Shown piece after piece: positions 35,562 to 46,534 of a DNA stretch of 64,000 nucleotides (positions within the stretch are counted from its first letter, which is position 1; each line of letters begins with the position of its first letter). The notes below the pieces were generated by a model. That model made no database searches and was not told the origin of the DNA. It saw only the letters and a list, made by a program, of their open reading frames with translations. Source of the DNA: Epiperipatus broadwayi. Lineage: Eukaryota; Onychophora; Udeonychophora; Euonychophora; Peripatidae. The position numbers were made by a program, and so were the translations under genes. Location of the stretch: the NCBI GenBank assembly GCA_028023455.1, contig JAQFVV010000113.1:188001-252000 (forward strand). The letters run 5' to 3'.

Positions 35562-37858
35562 ATGTTAAAAGTTTTCCCAAATTGTTGTCAAATAAAATTT
35601 AATATGTCATGCAAGTTGTCGTCGAATACAATATGCTATTTAAAAATGATGGTGCTACGTAATATTATTTCTTCATGTAAATATCTAATCTTTGATAAAA
35701 TGTGTTACTTAAAATGTAAATATCTAATCTTTGATAAAATGTGTTACTTAAAAAGTTTAAATCATTTGATTGATTTGAATAATCAAAATGACTGGTTTAA
35801 CTTTAAGAGTAGTTCTCAAGTGTTTTTTGATCGATATTATGACAGATTATGTAAGAAATTTAATAAGAAATTAACTTTTTGTTTAAGAAAGAATTTAAAA
35901 ATAAGCTTCAAGGTAATAATTTTGTTAATTTGGCTGGTGTGGATCTCAATTTTCAAAAAAAATATATTTTAAATCTTGGTGCAAAATATGTTGGTCGCCA
36001 ATGGAAAGATAGTGATCTGGAATTGAAATCTACTGTTGAAAGTTCCTTGGGAGTAATTAAATATGATTCAAAGGGTGGCAACGATTTAGTTAAAAAAGTA
36101 AAAGAAAAAATTTTTAAATTTACAGTAAATAGGAATTGGAATGTACAAATTTCTAAATTTAAAAAATTTGCATTTGATAATAATCTTGTGCATATAAAAG
36201 AAGACAAAGGTTTAAGGATGTGTTTGTTACTAAAATCGTATTATGAAAATAAAGTTATTACTCAAATGAATATTCTTAATTTTATAAAGGTTAATAAGGT
36301 AAATATTGAAAGTTTACATGTTCAATTTGTTAATAATATTTTTAAAAAAGCCAAAAATAATATAATTGATAATAGTACTTATTATAGGATTTATCCCTCC
36401 AGCTGCAATATGTCCTAGAATATTTTCAAATATAAAATTGCATAAAGAAAAAGAACTATTATGATTAATGATTGATTTTGGGGTTGCATTTTATTATGAA
36501 ACATGTAAATTAATTGAGAAAATGTTACAGGAAATTCTTGGTTTTGGTATGTATACAATATGTTCATCATTTGATTTCGTTGGTAAAATTAATAATGTTG
36601 TTATTGATAATTATGATGTAATTTGTACCTTTGATGTCAGTAAAATGTATGGATCAATTGATAGAATGACTTCTATTGAAATAATTAATAATGCATTAAA
36701 GTTAAAAAATGTTATTTAAAATAATAAAATTTATTGTTGAAACATTAAACTTTATTGATAAAAATATTTATGCAATTTTTAAGGATGAATTTTATAAAAT
36801 GAGTAATGGCTGGCCCATGGGTCTTCCTACAGTTGCCCAAATATGTAATTTTGTTATATCTACATATGAAGAAAATATTTTAAAAAAGAAATATTATCAG
36901 AAAGATATTACTTTATACAATCGATATGTTGATAATGTTTTTGTTTGTGGAAAGCCAAATGCTATTAATGATTTGTTTAATGAATTAAATAATATAAAGG
37001 GCTTAAAATGGATTAAAACAGATGAAAATTCAATGAGTGTTCAATTTTTAGATCTCAAGATAACTAGAAACAAAGATAAACTGGATTACTATATGACTCT
37101 TAAACCAATAGCAAAAAGAGGATATATTCCATACGAATCAAAAGTACCAATGTCCCATAAAATGGCAGGTTTGAAGGCCTTCTTATTTAGAAATGATAAT
37201 CTTTGTAAATATGCATCAGATAGAACTAAAAATATTGAAATTTATTATAATGAATTGTTAAAAGTTGATACAATTATGATTGTGTTTATTATACTGTTAA
37301 AAATTTTAATTCTAAATATAAAAATATTAATAATAATGCTAATTCTTCTGATAAAAATTTTTGGATATCAATACCATATATTTCGAATCAACAGGCAAGT
37401 TTCATTAAGAAAATTTATAAAGGAATATGTGATATTGCATTTTGTGCACCACCTATATTAAATAAATTAATAAACAATTCAAAAAATAAAACTTTATTAA
37501 CAAATAAAAATTGTATCATTTACAAATGGACCTGTAGGTGTGGCAGTGGATATATAGGTAAATCAAGATGCACATTGGAAAAAAGAACAAAAAAGCACTT
37601 ATTATTATTAAAAAGGGTTCAAAATACAAAACAAAATTATAAAAATAATCATAATTTATCAGCTTCTGTCTTTTATGACCATAATAAATCATGTATATAT
37701 GGTTTCAATTTTAATTATAGCAACGTAAAAATATTGGAAACTGAAAAAATAATAATAAAAGAAAAATTAAAGAGGCAATGTTAATATACAAATACACGCA
37801 AGATTTAATTAATAGGCAAGCAGCAAATGTTAAGATCACAGAATTATGGAAAAGTTGA
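35562..37858 (+). pseudogene. PLE reverse transcriptase + GIY-YIG ORF, broken
   Basis: Several frames together show a PLE protein of about 750 residues. The N-terminal part (35562-35972 and 35879-36418) includes HIKEDKGLR, the weak equivalent of KADKGN, and ends IYPSSC. RT fingers/palm follow (36468-36719) with ICTFDVSKMYGSI, the box A aspartate. The palm (36709-37461) has NGWPMGLPTVAQICNFV and RYVDNVFV, where the family's second catalytic aspartate (YVDD) is asparagine. Linker and GIY-YIG endonuclease (37500-37858) include IYKWTCRCGSGYIGKSRCT and end at a stop after TELWKS. At least four frameshifts or stops divide it, so it is inactive. Confidence 0.85.
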
Positions 37859-38044
37859 AATCATGGAATTATGGGAAAGCTGACATTTTAAAAGTGTTAG
37901 ATGACAAAAACTACAAGATAGTTGAAAGTGCTTCTAAGTGACGGTTATAGATATATTTTTTTATAAACTTTTAAGCACTATATTTTCTAATATTTATTTA
38001 TAAATTTACGTATATTATTTTGAAGAAATACAGACATCGATTTG

Positions 38045-38455
38045 AAATATTATTAATAAATATATATTTACAAATATGTAAAATTAAGACCATGCTAATA
38101 AGTTCTAAACAAGCTTTTTTTAATTTTTATGATAAATGCTACACTAAGAGAAGGCATTCCAATCATCTTATCTATGATTGTCCCCATCCTCAGATCGGTT
38201 TTGAGCTATTCAAAAAACCATCTCAAACTAGACATTTATCTAATAATTAACTGGCAAGAAGAAGATCTGAAACTTTTAGACATATATATGTCTTTAAAGT
38301 CAGCTCTCCAACTGAAAAAATCATATGGGCCTGAACTTAATTCAGACACTCCATATATTAATAGGTTTAACCATTTAATTTAACCAAAGCCTTCAACAGC
38401 AAAATAATAATAATAGTAATATATAAAGTCAGATGTCACATGACATATATATATA
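38045..38455 (-). mobile_element. Family E unit 2
   Basis: Repeats unit 1 (31939-32339): TTTACAAATATG at 38067 recurs at 38467, a period of exactly 400 bp. The ribozyme segment is damaged here (around 38190-38215 the hairpin and CTGA part are deleted). Frames at 38020 and 38129 are by-products. Confidence 0.7.
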
Positions 38456-38950
38456 TATAGCTTGTATTTACAAATATGTAAAATTAAGAGCATGCTAATA
38501 AGCTCTAAACAAGCTTTTTAAATTTTTTTCATGATAAATACTACTACAAGAGAAGGCATATATATAAGTCATGTGACATCTGACTTTATATATTACTATT
38601 ATTATTTTGCTGTTGGAGGCTTTGGATAAATTAAATGGTTATGCCTATTAATATGTGGAGTATCTGAATTAAGTTCAGGCCCATATGATTTTTTCATTCG
38701 AGAGCTGACTTTAAAGACATGTAGATATCTAAAAGTTTCAGATCTTTTTCTTGATAGTCAACTATTAGATAAATGCTTAGTTTGAGTTGGTTTTTTGAAT
38801 CTGGTATCCTAGCTCCTCACTGAAGAGAGCCATAGCTCAAAACTAGTCTGGGGAAGGGGACAATCATAGATAAAGATGATTTGAGTGCCTTCTCTTGTGG
38901 TAGCATTTATTATAAAAATTTAAAAAAAGGCTTGTTTAGAGCTTATTAGC
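38456..38950. mobile_element. Family E truncated unit plus inverted unit
   Basis: The third unit starts at about 38461 and runs to about 38560, then switches to an inverted unit (38561-38950, plus-strand sense) ending GCTTGTTTAGAGCTTATTAGC. The junction lacks a spacer. The inverted unit keeps TCCTCA, CTGAAGA, hairpin GAGC/GCTC, AAAAC, TA, GTC and TGGGGA (about 38812-38850), a hammerhead with GAAA mutated to AAAA. Confidence 0.7.
38812..38852 (+). ncRNA. Hammerhead, family E, mutated core
   Basis: Stem I TCCTCA/TGGGGA and stem II GAGC/GCTC are intact and CTGAAGA matches CUGANGA, but the GAAA segment reads AAAA. Stem III is the 2-bp AC/GT with loop TA, followed by C, as in family C. Confidence 0.55.
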
Positions 38951-38959
38951 AATAGCAGT

Positions 38960-39010
38960 AGTAGTAAAAGCAGCAGCAGAGTAGTAGTAGTAGTAGTAGT
39001 AGTAGTAATC
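38960..39010 (+). repeat. (TAG/CAG)n microsatellite
   Basis: Tandem AGCAGTAGT-type then GTAGTA repeats. Confidence 0.85.
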
Positions 39011-39089
39011 ATAATAATCATCATCATTGTCAATTCAATTTATTCTATGAAAATAATAACAATTATAACAATAACAATAACAACCAAAT

Positions 39090-39205
39090 GGGTTACTGTT
39101 CAGGAGTTCATAAGAAATGCAAGCATCAGAAGTGAAAGTCTTGAGCTGTGATTCATGGTTCCTGAGCTCCAGAGCCTGCCTTTCTACTACTGCATTAAAC
39201 AACAT
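39090..39205 (-). mobile_element. tRNA-derived SINE, family 1
   Basis: The minus strand shows GTTTAATGCAGTAGTAGAAAG (A-box side), GGAGCTCAGGAACCATGAATC (B-box side), then CACTTCTGATGCTTGCATTTC and TTATGAACTCCTGAACAG, matching 8632-8735 and 15085-15205. The 70-codon minus frame here is not a gene. Confidence 0.5.
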
Positions 39206-39249
39206 TGGGGTGGAAGTAAAATATAATATATAAGTAATGATTTTCAAAA

Positions 39250-41260
39250 ATGCAAATTACCAACTAAATTAAATTCTTACATTGCTAAAAGCAAACACAT
39301 TCAGATAGCAAATAACGACCAGATATAATAAATTTTTCCAAATGTAAAACACTTTCTGATAAAATGAATACTGTTAAAAGAATTAGGTATCATATATATA
39401 TAGTGCATGTTATCAGAAAATCATTTTTATGTCTTCAAAAGTCCTATGAAAAGCAAATCAAATAATCTGATCATAATCAGAGTTAACATACCCATTGCTT
39501 TGCACAAATCCTTCGGATAGCATTACATGTCAAAATGTATTCAATGATCTCAATAAATAAGCTTTTTTTAAATGAAAAAAATAATTTCCAAAGAAATCAA
39601 GTCTTATATCTATTTACATAATACAAAATGAACAGGCTAAGTCTATTAAAAAAAGGCTAATAGAAAAAATGTGATTGATATTCTTCATTTCAAAATGTTT
39701 AATTTTAAAAAATTGCAAATAACTATAGTTATAAATAAATACTATAATGATCTAACATAAACAACAGAAAAAAATCATAACTTCAGAATTTCTTCCCTTT
39801 GTATAATGTGAATGTTTTCGGGTTTTTTTTTCAAGTAGCTATTTTTGATAAGCCAATGTTTATGAAACTTATCTTAATCAATGTCTGATGGAACAGTTTT
39901 TCAGGATAGTTATGCAATCTTCAATCATTGAAATAGAAGAGCGCAACAGTTTCTTTCACTAATCAAATTCATTCAGGTGAGAATTTAGAAATTTTTAACT
40001 TTTGAGTTATGTAATCTATCAGTGGATTTCGCAGAGAGTGTGTGTTACTGCTTGGTTTATAAAGAACAACATGATTAGTAAGAGGTATTGTATTATGTGT
40101 GACATGTGATCATTAATTTAATTTGATTTTTATGTGCACAAAATAAATAAAAGGTTGAGTAAATATGATTTATTTAAAAATATTACTATTAAATTAGCCC
40201 AAGCAGTTGTAATTTCTTTCTTTGATTATTTTTTAGTATTATCAGTAAAAATGTTAGAAAAACAAGTGTTAAATTTTAATCACAGCTGAACTAAATTTAT
40301 TTCTTATGAACAGTTTGCACTTGTATAGCTTCACCTGAATGCTTGGTCTATGATCATCTTTATTAAAATAAAATGAATTTTAATAGAAGGAAATCAAAAG
40401 AAACCTAAATATACAGTAAGAGGTCTTTTAATAAGACCTCAATTTCCAAGAATATTAATAAAAATAGAGTGAAATCTATGATTTTTTTTTTTTTTATCAA
40501 AAGAGGAAGTGAGAATTCTGTAATTTTTTCACTACAATTCTGAGTGATAACTTTGAAATGACTTCTGATCACTTATTGATAGAAAATGAAAGTAGGGGAA
40601 TAACAAAGTATGTTTTAAACAGTTGCATGAAATGTGAGAAATTAATAACTTCACCTTAGGGGAAAAAATCTTTCACACACGTTTGGTTAGATAATGGGAA
40701 TTTCATAAGATGTTCAAATAATATTCAAGTATTATATATCCAAGAAGCCAAACATCTATCTTTCTTCACAGTAGCATAACTTCAAGTTCTAGGTTTGAAG
40801 TTCAAAATTCTGAGATATATATATATATATTCTACAACAAATTTCAAATAATATTAGTACTAAATTATGGTAATTTACAATTATATTCAATTAATTCTAC
40901 AATGGAGAATTTTAACAAATTATTATTAAAAATTAACAAGCTATTCAAAGTTTAAAATCATTAATATTACATACCATTTTGTGAAACAGATTCGGAATAA
41001 ACTAGACTAATATTAATAAAGTTTAAACCTAAATTATAATTTATTATTTGCATATATTAAAACAGAAAACAACAATAATATTGAGTTAATATTTGGTTAA
41101 CCAATGGGAAATAGTTATAAATTATATAATGAACATATTCTTTATTTTTAGAAATATCACTTTGTTTATATTTAAAGTAATGATGATAAAATAAGCTATT
41201 TTGAAATCAATTCATTCTTATGATAATAAATTCCAGTCACCTCATGGCTGATTAACTTCT
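39250..41260. other. AT-rich DNA
   Basis: About 2 kb with no gene, RNA or clear repeat recognised. Confidence 0.5.
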
Positions 41261-41394
41261 ATTTTTACTACCAACTTTTAAACAGGCAAAACTCTCCTAC
41301 AGTAGTGCCACCCTGTGCCAACCAGAGTAATCAATGGATGCCAGAAGGTTTGTGCATAAAATTCCCATCTAGTGCCTACTCATCCAATATCCCC

Positions 41395-41436
41395 AGACTA
41401 GTTTCTGGTTTCTGGCCTTCGTCAGTGAGGAGCTTT
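41395..41436 (-). ncRNA. Type I hammerhead ribozyme, family C
   Basis: On the minus strand: TCCTCA, CTGACGA, a hairpin starting AGG with a CCAGAAACC loop side, GAAAC, TA, GTC, TGGGGA. Stem I and all core bases are intact. Stem II is altered (GG/CC with a larger loop) relative to the 43374 copy. Confidence 0.65.
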
Positions 41437-41576
41437 GGATGTGAGAGCACTGCACCTAGATCTTAGGATCTAATGCAACCCTCCAGCAGCCACCTTTTAT
41501 CTCTACTTAACTACAAAACTATGAGAATGAAATTGAAAACACAATAATATTTTAAATCTAAGCTCAATAGCTTATA

Positions 41577-42816
41577 CACCTGGGTCTCATTTTACGCGAT
41601 AGATAGGTTCTTCAGAAAACACGTGCAAATGAAATCGCACAAAAATAGACATAACTTACATTGAAAAGGGGGGGATGTGGTCTGTGATTTTTCAAAATTC
41701 GCATAAAAGCAAAGCACCAACGTAAAATTACTTTAAAATTCGCGCGCAAAAAAAAAATAAGGAAATAAAATATGACTAATAAAAAATTTCAAATTTGAAA
41801 AAAATTGATACAAGACAAACTTTTTTTAACTATAATATTTAATTTTATTCAAAATAATATATATATATTTTTTTCAGATGTCATAACATCGGCCGGGACG
41901 CGAACCCACAACCGTCTGCAACCAACTATTTGCTTGCAGGGCGGCTGCGATACCTCTTGGCTAACAACGCAAGACCTAAAAATATATTATTTTTATGCAT
42001 AATTTACAGTACAGTAATTTACATTTTTTATACATGTTTTAATTATTATCGCTATTTGGCGAAAAACACGTTCGTTTGCAAACTGGTAAAAAATCAATTT
42101 TTCACAAGAGGAAATACAACTAGTGCCAACTTCACACTCATGTTGTGTCAATGGTTTTCTGGTGACAACATAATTAGTAATTAATCTTTGAGACAATGAT
42201 TTTATTAATTGTTTATGAAACTAACAACTAAAAATTAAATTCTTATTTTTGTCTTTAATTTTTTAATTTTCAATTCCGTTTAAAAATCAAATTTCACATC
42301 ACATTAATTTCAAGTCACTGTAATTTTTAAATTGTTAATTACAATTAAAAATCAGATTTTAATTTTTAATTGTCAAATTTAATTGTGCCCACTGCTATTA
42401 CTCACCTTTTAAAAATAAGCGTGTGGACACTAAATGATTAATAATTGATTACGTTCTTTTTTAAAAAGCAAAAACAGAATGTGATTTAAAATGCAAAATT
42501 AACACGCACAATGTTTAAACAAATTTACATTATAATCTTGTAAAATTTAATGTGTGTATACATAAAATGTGGAAATCATGATTTTAACTTCATTATTGCA
42601 TAAAATCTTACTATTATAAAGCACTGAAAATATTGAAATTACTAAGATGAAAGTCAAATTCCAATAATATGCTATTACTTTCAATATAACATAAGTGCAT
42701 GAAATTTATTATTTAAAGTAATGGCGCATTATCGGAATTCGACTTCCGGTGAAACATGAATCGCATAACTTCAAAATCGTGTTAAATAAGTCTGCGTAAA
42801 AAGAGACCCAGGTGTG
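41577..42816. mobile_element. 1.24-kb DNA transposon, pogo/Tigger-like, non-autonomous
   Basis: Ends are inverted: CACCTGGGTCTCATTTTACG at the left and the reverse complement of CACACCTGGGTCTCTTTTTA at the right, each next to TA (41575-41576, 42817-42818). Comparison with uninterrupted family C copies (GCTTATATAGTCAT near 43228 and 46233, minus strand) shows that a single TA was duplicated. The TACGCG...AAATCGCAC subterminal bases resemble pogo/Tigger-type termini. No transposase was recognised. It contains a SINE at 41874-41990, which is therefore younger. Confidence 0.7.
41874..41990 (-). mobile_element. tRNA-like SINE, family 2
   Basis: The minus strand reads GTTAGCCAAGAGGTATCGC (A-box side), GGTTGTGGGTTCGCGTCCC (B-box side), then ATGTTATGACATCTG and an A-rich tail. 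It is very similar to 58725-58840, including the 14 bases after the tRNA-like part. Its GC content stands out from the surroundings. The frames on the plus strand at 41805 and 41930 are by-products. Confidence 0.75.
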
Positions 42817-43079
42817 TAGTCATATGGGTCTGAACTCAGTTCAGCACCCATATATTTTGGTGTCTTTGGCTCTTTAACAACCATAGCAACCAATATCCTA
42901 TTAGGCAGGATTGGTGTTAAACCACTAAACATCACATGATCACTATCTCTTATGCTAGCACATAACTGTTATTAAACAGGCAAAACTTTCCATATAGTAG
43001 TGCTACCCTGTGCCAACCAGAGTAATCAATGGATGCCAGAAGGCTTCTGCATAAAATCCCCATCTAGTGCCTACTCATT

Positions 43080-43122
43080 TCATATCCCCAGACTAGTTTC
43101 TAACTTGTGGCCTTCATCAGTG
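43080..43122 (-). ncRNA. Type I hammerhead ribozyme, family C
   Basis: On the minus strand: TCCTCA, CTGATGA, hairpin GGC/GTT (weakened by wobble pairs) with loop CACAA, GAAAC, TA, GTC, TGGGGA. The core is intact. Confidence 0.65.
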
Positions 43123-43373
43123 AGGAGCTTTGGATCTGAAAGCACTGCACCTAGATCTTATGATCTACTACAACCCTCCAGAAGCCACCTTTTTTCTCTA
43201 GTTAACTACAAAACTATGAGAATGACTATATAAGCTATTGAGCTTAGATCAAAAATATTATTGTGTTTTCAATTTCATTCTCAAAGTTTTGTAGTTAAGT
43301 AAAGATAAAAGATGGCTGCTAGAGGGTTGCATTAGATCCTAAGATCTAGGTGCAGTGCTCTCAGATCCAAAGT

Positions 43374-43415
43374 TCCTCACTGATGAAGGTCACAAGCCAG
43401 AAACTAGTCTGGGGA
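43374..43415 (+). ncRNA. Type I hammerhead ribozyme, family C
   Basis: TCCTCA at 43374-43379, CTGATGA at 43380-43386, A, stem II GGT/GCC with loop CACAA, A, GAAAC at 43400-43404, loop TA, GTC at 43407-43409, TGGGGA at 43410-43415 closing a 6-bp stem I with one wobble. Predicted cleavage is after 43409. Stem III is only 2 bp, as reported for PLE and retrozyme hammerheads that work as dimers. Confidence 0.75.
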
Positions 43416-43599
43416 TATTGGATGAGTAGGTGTTAGATGGGGATTTTATGCATAAGCCTTCTGACATCTATTGATTACATTGGTTGGCACAGGGTGGCAC
43501 TACTGTATGGAGAGTTTTGCCTGCTTAATAACAGCTATGTGCTAGCATAAGAGATAGTGATCAGGTGATGTTTAGTGGTTTACTACCAACTTTTCTGAG

Positions 43600-43935
43600 T
43601 ATTTATTATTTTCCCAAGAAGTGGATCATTTCACAATAAGACAAAAATAGGAAAATTTTAAGTTAGTCATTTGTGCTTTGAGAAAGATTTCATTTCTTAT
43701 CTGATCAAATATACACTTGACCTTACTGAATTAGATAGTAACTTTAAGGATTTTTTTTCAGTTACTGTGTATATATAAGAATGTTTTTTTCTAAGAAATC
43801 TGTTGTAATTACGGGCTATGTGCATAGGATATGCTTGAAGGACTATAGTCCATTTTAATGCAAAAGCTATCATATCTTTCACCAGTACAAATATGAGGTG
43901 CAAAAGCAAATAAACCAAATGATAGAATGGAAAAT
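43600..43935. other. AT-rich DNA
   Basis: Possible 5' remains of the Ty3/gypsy element, but no motif that I can support. Confidence 0.35.
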
Positions 43936-43939
43936 CATC

Positions 43940-45720
43940 AGGAAATGTGCCTTAGCATATAATAGTCCATTAATGATCATCTGTAAAATGTTTGGATCTG
44001 TATTTGCTTAGATGTAAGGTTCTTAAATCAGTTAATGATTCCAGAGTGTGATGTTCCTTCTACTGTGCAAGAGTTATTGATTTGTTTTAAAGATAAAATG
44101 ATCTTTTCCACTGTCAACATAACAGCTAGTTATTGACAGGTATACTTGCATGACAATAATCAAAAGTATACTGCATTCAAATGTGAAGGCTACCAATATG
44201 TTTTTGAGAGAATGCCATTTGGACTTATAAACAATGGAGCTGCTTTCCTCAGATGTTTGGATAATATATCAGATGAGATCAAAAGCTTCATTACTGATGA
44301 TGTAATTCCTTCAGAAAATATTTTGGAACATCTTCATCATCTAGGTATGTTTTTGAAAGTATGTGAGGAAAAAGCACTTTAAAATTAACCCCCAAAAGAG
44401 TAGAACAGTTGTTAAAAAAATAAATTTTCTTGGGCATATTGTAGGAGCTGATGGAATAAAACCACATTCTGATAAAATCAAATCTATTCAGAATTTTCCT
44501 GTTTCAGAAAATAAAAAGCAATTGCGTTCTTTTCTTGGTTGTTGCCATTTTTATCATAGATTCTATGAGAAGTTGGCTTATGACACTTTCTATTTATCAA
44601 GATTATTAAAGAAAAATGGAAATGAAATAAAAATCATTCAATTAAATTTTTTAAAATACTGTTACCTATTCTACCCTAATTTCCAAGAAATATTCTATGT
44701 ACAAACAGACCGTAGTGGGTAGTCTAGGAGAAGTTTTATTCAAACTGGATCATGAACAAAAGCTCCATGTCTTATATTGTTAAGTAGATTGTTGAAGGGT
44801 ATAGAATTGCACTATACTAAAAAAAGAAACATTGGTTGTTGTATGAACCTTTTAAAAGCCCAACAATATTTATTTGAGTCTAGATTGTTGAAGGGTATAG
44901 AATTGCACTATACCAAAAAAAAAAAAAAAGAATGAGCCTTTTAAAAGCCCAACAATATTTACTTGAGTCTAAAAATAATGACCATCACAGACTACAAGAA
45001 TTTAGAGTTTATCAATCAGAGTTACCTGAATAGTGAAAGGCTAGTTAGGTGGATCTTATTCATTCAACAAGTTAATTATATGATGCAGTATTGTAAAGGG
45101 AAAGACAATATCATAGCAAATATTCTAAGTAGGAATCCTGTCAAAGTAGATCCATATGATGTAAATACAGATATTTTCATCACAGTCATTTCTCTAAGAA
45201 TTGATGAATCAATTGAGGATAATTTTTAAAAAATAGCATTATTGCAATTGTAGGATTCAAAATTGAATTCTATTATTCGATACTTAACTAAAAAGGTAAA
45301 ATCTGAAACAATCAAAAGAATTATTATTAATAAAATTATATTAAGGTATAAAATGTTTCAGAACTTGTTGCCTATAAAGTTAGGGAAGGCCATGATCAAT
45401 CATGGATTATAGTAATACCCTTATGTATCAGGAGTAAATTGATTTATTACATTCCTTATCTTTATGGGCATTATAGATCCAGAAAGATAGAGTATGTTGT
45501 GCACAGACTATTCTACTGGCTTGGTATATATGTATTCATACCAAACAAACTTAGATATTGTGAAATCTGTTTGGAATCAAAATATACTAATAAATCATAT
45601 GCTGCTACATTCCAACCAATTTTACCCAATCATTTTAATTATCTTTTAGCCATAGATTTCTTATGATAATTGGAATTCATTGGGAATTGGAAAATATATT
45701 TTATCTCTAATAACCATCTA
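43940..45720 (+). pseudogene. Ty3/gypsy pol remains (RT, RNase H, integrase)
   Basis: RT: TAFKCEGYQYVFERMPFGL near 44170, then the D-D box as FITDDVIPSENILEHLHHL (44290-44345), NFLGHIVGADGIKPHSDKI and KQLRSFLGCCHFYHRF (44410-44570). RNase H: LLKGIELHYT (44790), TDYKNLEF, VNYMMQYCKGKDNIIANILS (44960-45130). Integrase zinc-binding region: YGHYRSRKIEYV ... FYWLGIY ... YCEICLESKY (45460-45600), with the first histidine missing. Frames shift near 44370 and at 44730-44960. Most of gag, protease, the integrase core and the LTRs were not found. A family C element lies just downstream. Confidence 0.85.
44785..44971 (+). repeat. 96-bp tandem duplication inside Ty3/gypsy RNase H
   Basis: TAGATTGTTGAAGGGTATAG starts at 44785 and again at 44881, and both units end AATATTTACTTGAGTCT or one-base variants. 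The second unit has a longer A-run and a deletion. It breaks the RNase H frame. Confidence 0.85.
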
Positions 45721-45807
45721 AAATATATTTTATATCAACCAAATTAATGAATTTAATTGGATTATTTGAAGCTTATGGAACATAAATATTTAAACTATTG
45801 TGCTTCT

Positions 45808-46530
45808 CCAAAATCACATAATCACTATTTCTTATGCTAGCACATTACTGTTATTAAAACAGGCAAAACTCTCCATACAGTAGTGCCACTCACTGCCAAC
45901 CAGAGTAATCAATGGATGCTAGAAGGCTTGTGCATAAAATCCCTATCTAGTGCCTACTCATCCAATATCCCCAGACTAGTTTCTGGCTTGTGGCCTTTGT
46001 CAGTGAGGAGTTTTGGATCTGAGAGCACTGCATCTAGATCTTAGTGGCACTACTGTATGGATAGTTTTGCCTGTTTTAATAACAGTAATGTGCTAGCATA
46101 AAAAATAGTGATCATGTGATGTTTAGTGGTTTAACATCAATCCTGCCTAATAGGATAGTGGTGGCTATGGTTGTTAAAGAGCCAAAGACACCAAAATGTA
46201 TGGGTACTGAACTGGGTTAAGACCCATATGACTATATAAGCTATTGAGCTTAGATTGAAAATATTATTGTGTATTCAATTTTGTTCTTATAGTTTTGTAG
46301 TTAAGTAGAGATAAAAGGTGGCTTCTGGAGGGTTGCATTAGATCCTAAGATCTAGGTGCAGTGCTCTCAGATCCAAAGCTTCTCACTGACAAAGAACACA
46401 AGCCAGAAACTAGTCTGGGGATATTGAGTAGGCACTAGATAGGGACTTTATGCACAAGTCTTCTGGCATCCATTGATTACTCTGGTTGGCATTGAGTGGC
46501 ACTACTGTATGGAGAGTTTTGCCTGTTTTT
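45808..46530. mobile_element. Family C composite copy
   Basis: A minus-strand unit (45815-46040) is joined to plus-strand sequence (46041-46530). The latter carries the family end TTTAGTGGTTTAAC running straight into the start of a further unit, i.e. head to tail. Hammerhead copies at about 45965 (minus) and 46380 (plus) both read CTGACAA, having lost the G of CUGANGA. TSD not clear. Confidence 0.75.
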
Positions 46531-46534
46531 CTTC

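Larger units (their letters stand above)
34316..38030 (+). mobile_element. Penelope-like element, plus strand
   Basis: Terminal repeat with hammerhead-like motif (34316-35420), a nearly complete but broken ORF (35562-37858) and a 3' region to about 38030. It lies between family E units 1 and 2, splitting what appears to be one tandem array, and it shares its terminal repeat with the minus copy at 32340-34312. Confidence 0.85.
41280..43578. mobile_element. Family C composite insertion (tandem + inverted)
   Basis: The whole block is flanked by the identical 16-mer TTTACTACCAACTTTT (41264-41279 and 43579-43594). Once the 1.24-kb DNA transposon (41577-42816) is set aside, the minus-strand part is a head-to-tail repeat: AAACAGGC at 41280 recurs at 42974, giving a unit of about 452 bp. 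It then meets an inverted copy near 43225 that runs to the family end TTTAGTGG at 43578. Three ribozyme copies lie inside (about 41401, 43085 and 43374). Confidence 0.85.

Noticed and set aside
41874-41990. Functional tRNA gene
   Set aside because: A- and B-box-like segments exist, but the acceptor and anticodon stems do not form, an A-rich tail follows and a near copy lies at 58703, so it is a SINE.
44120-45700. Active Ty3/gypsy element
   Set aside because: Frames are broken, there is a 96-bp internal duplication, a zinc-ligand histidine is missing and no LTRs were found.
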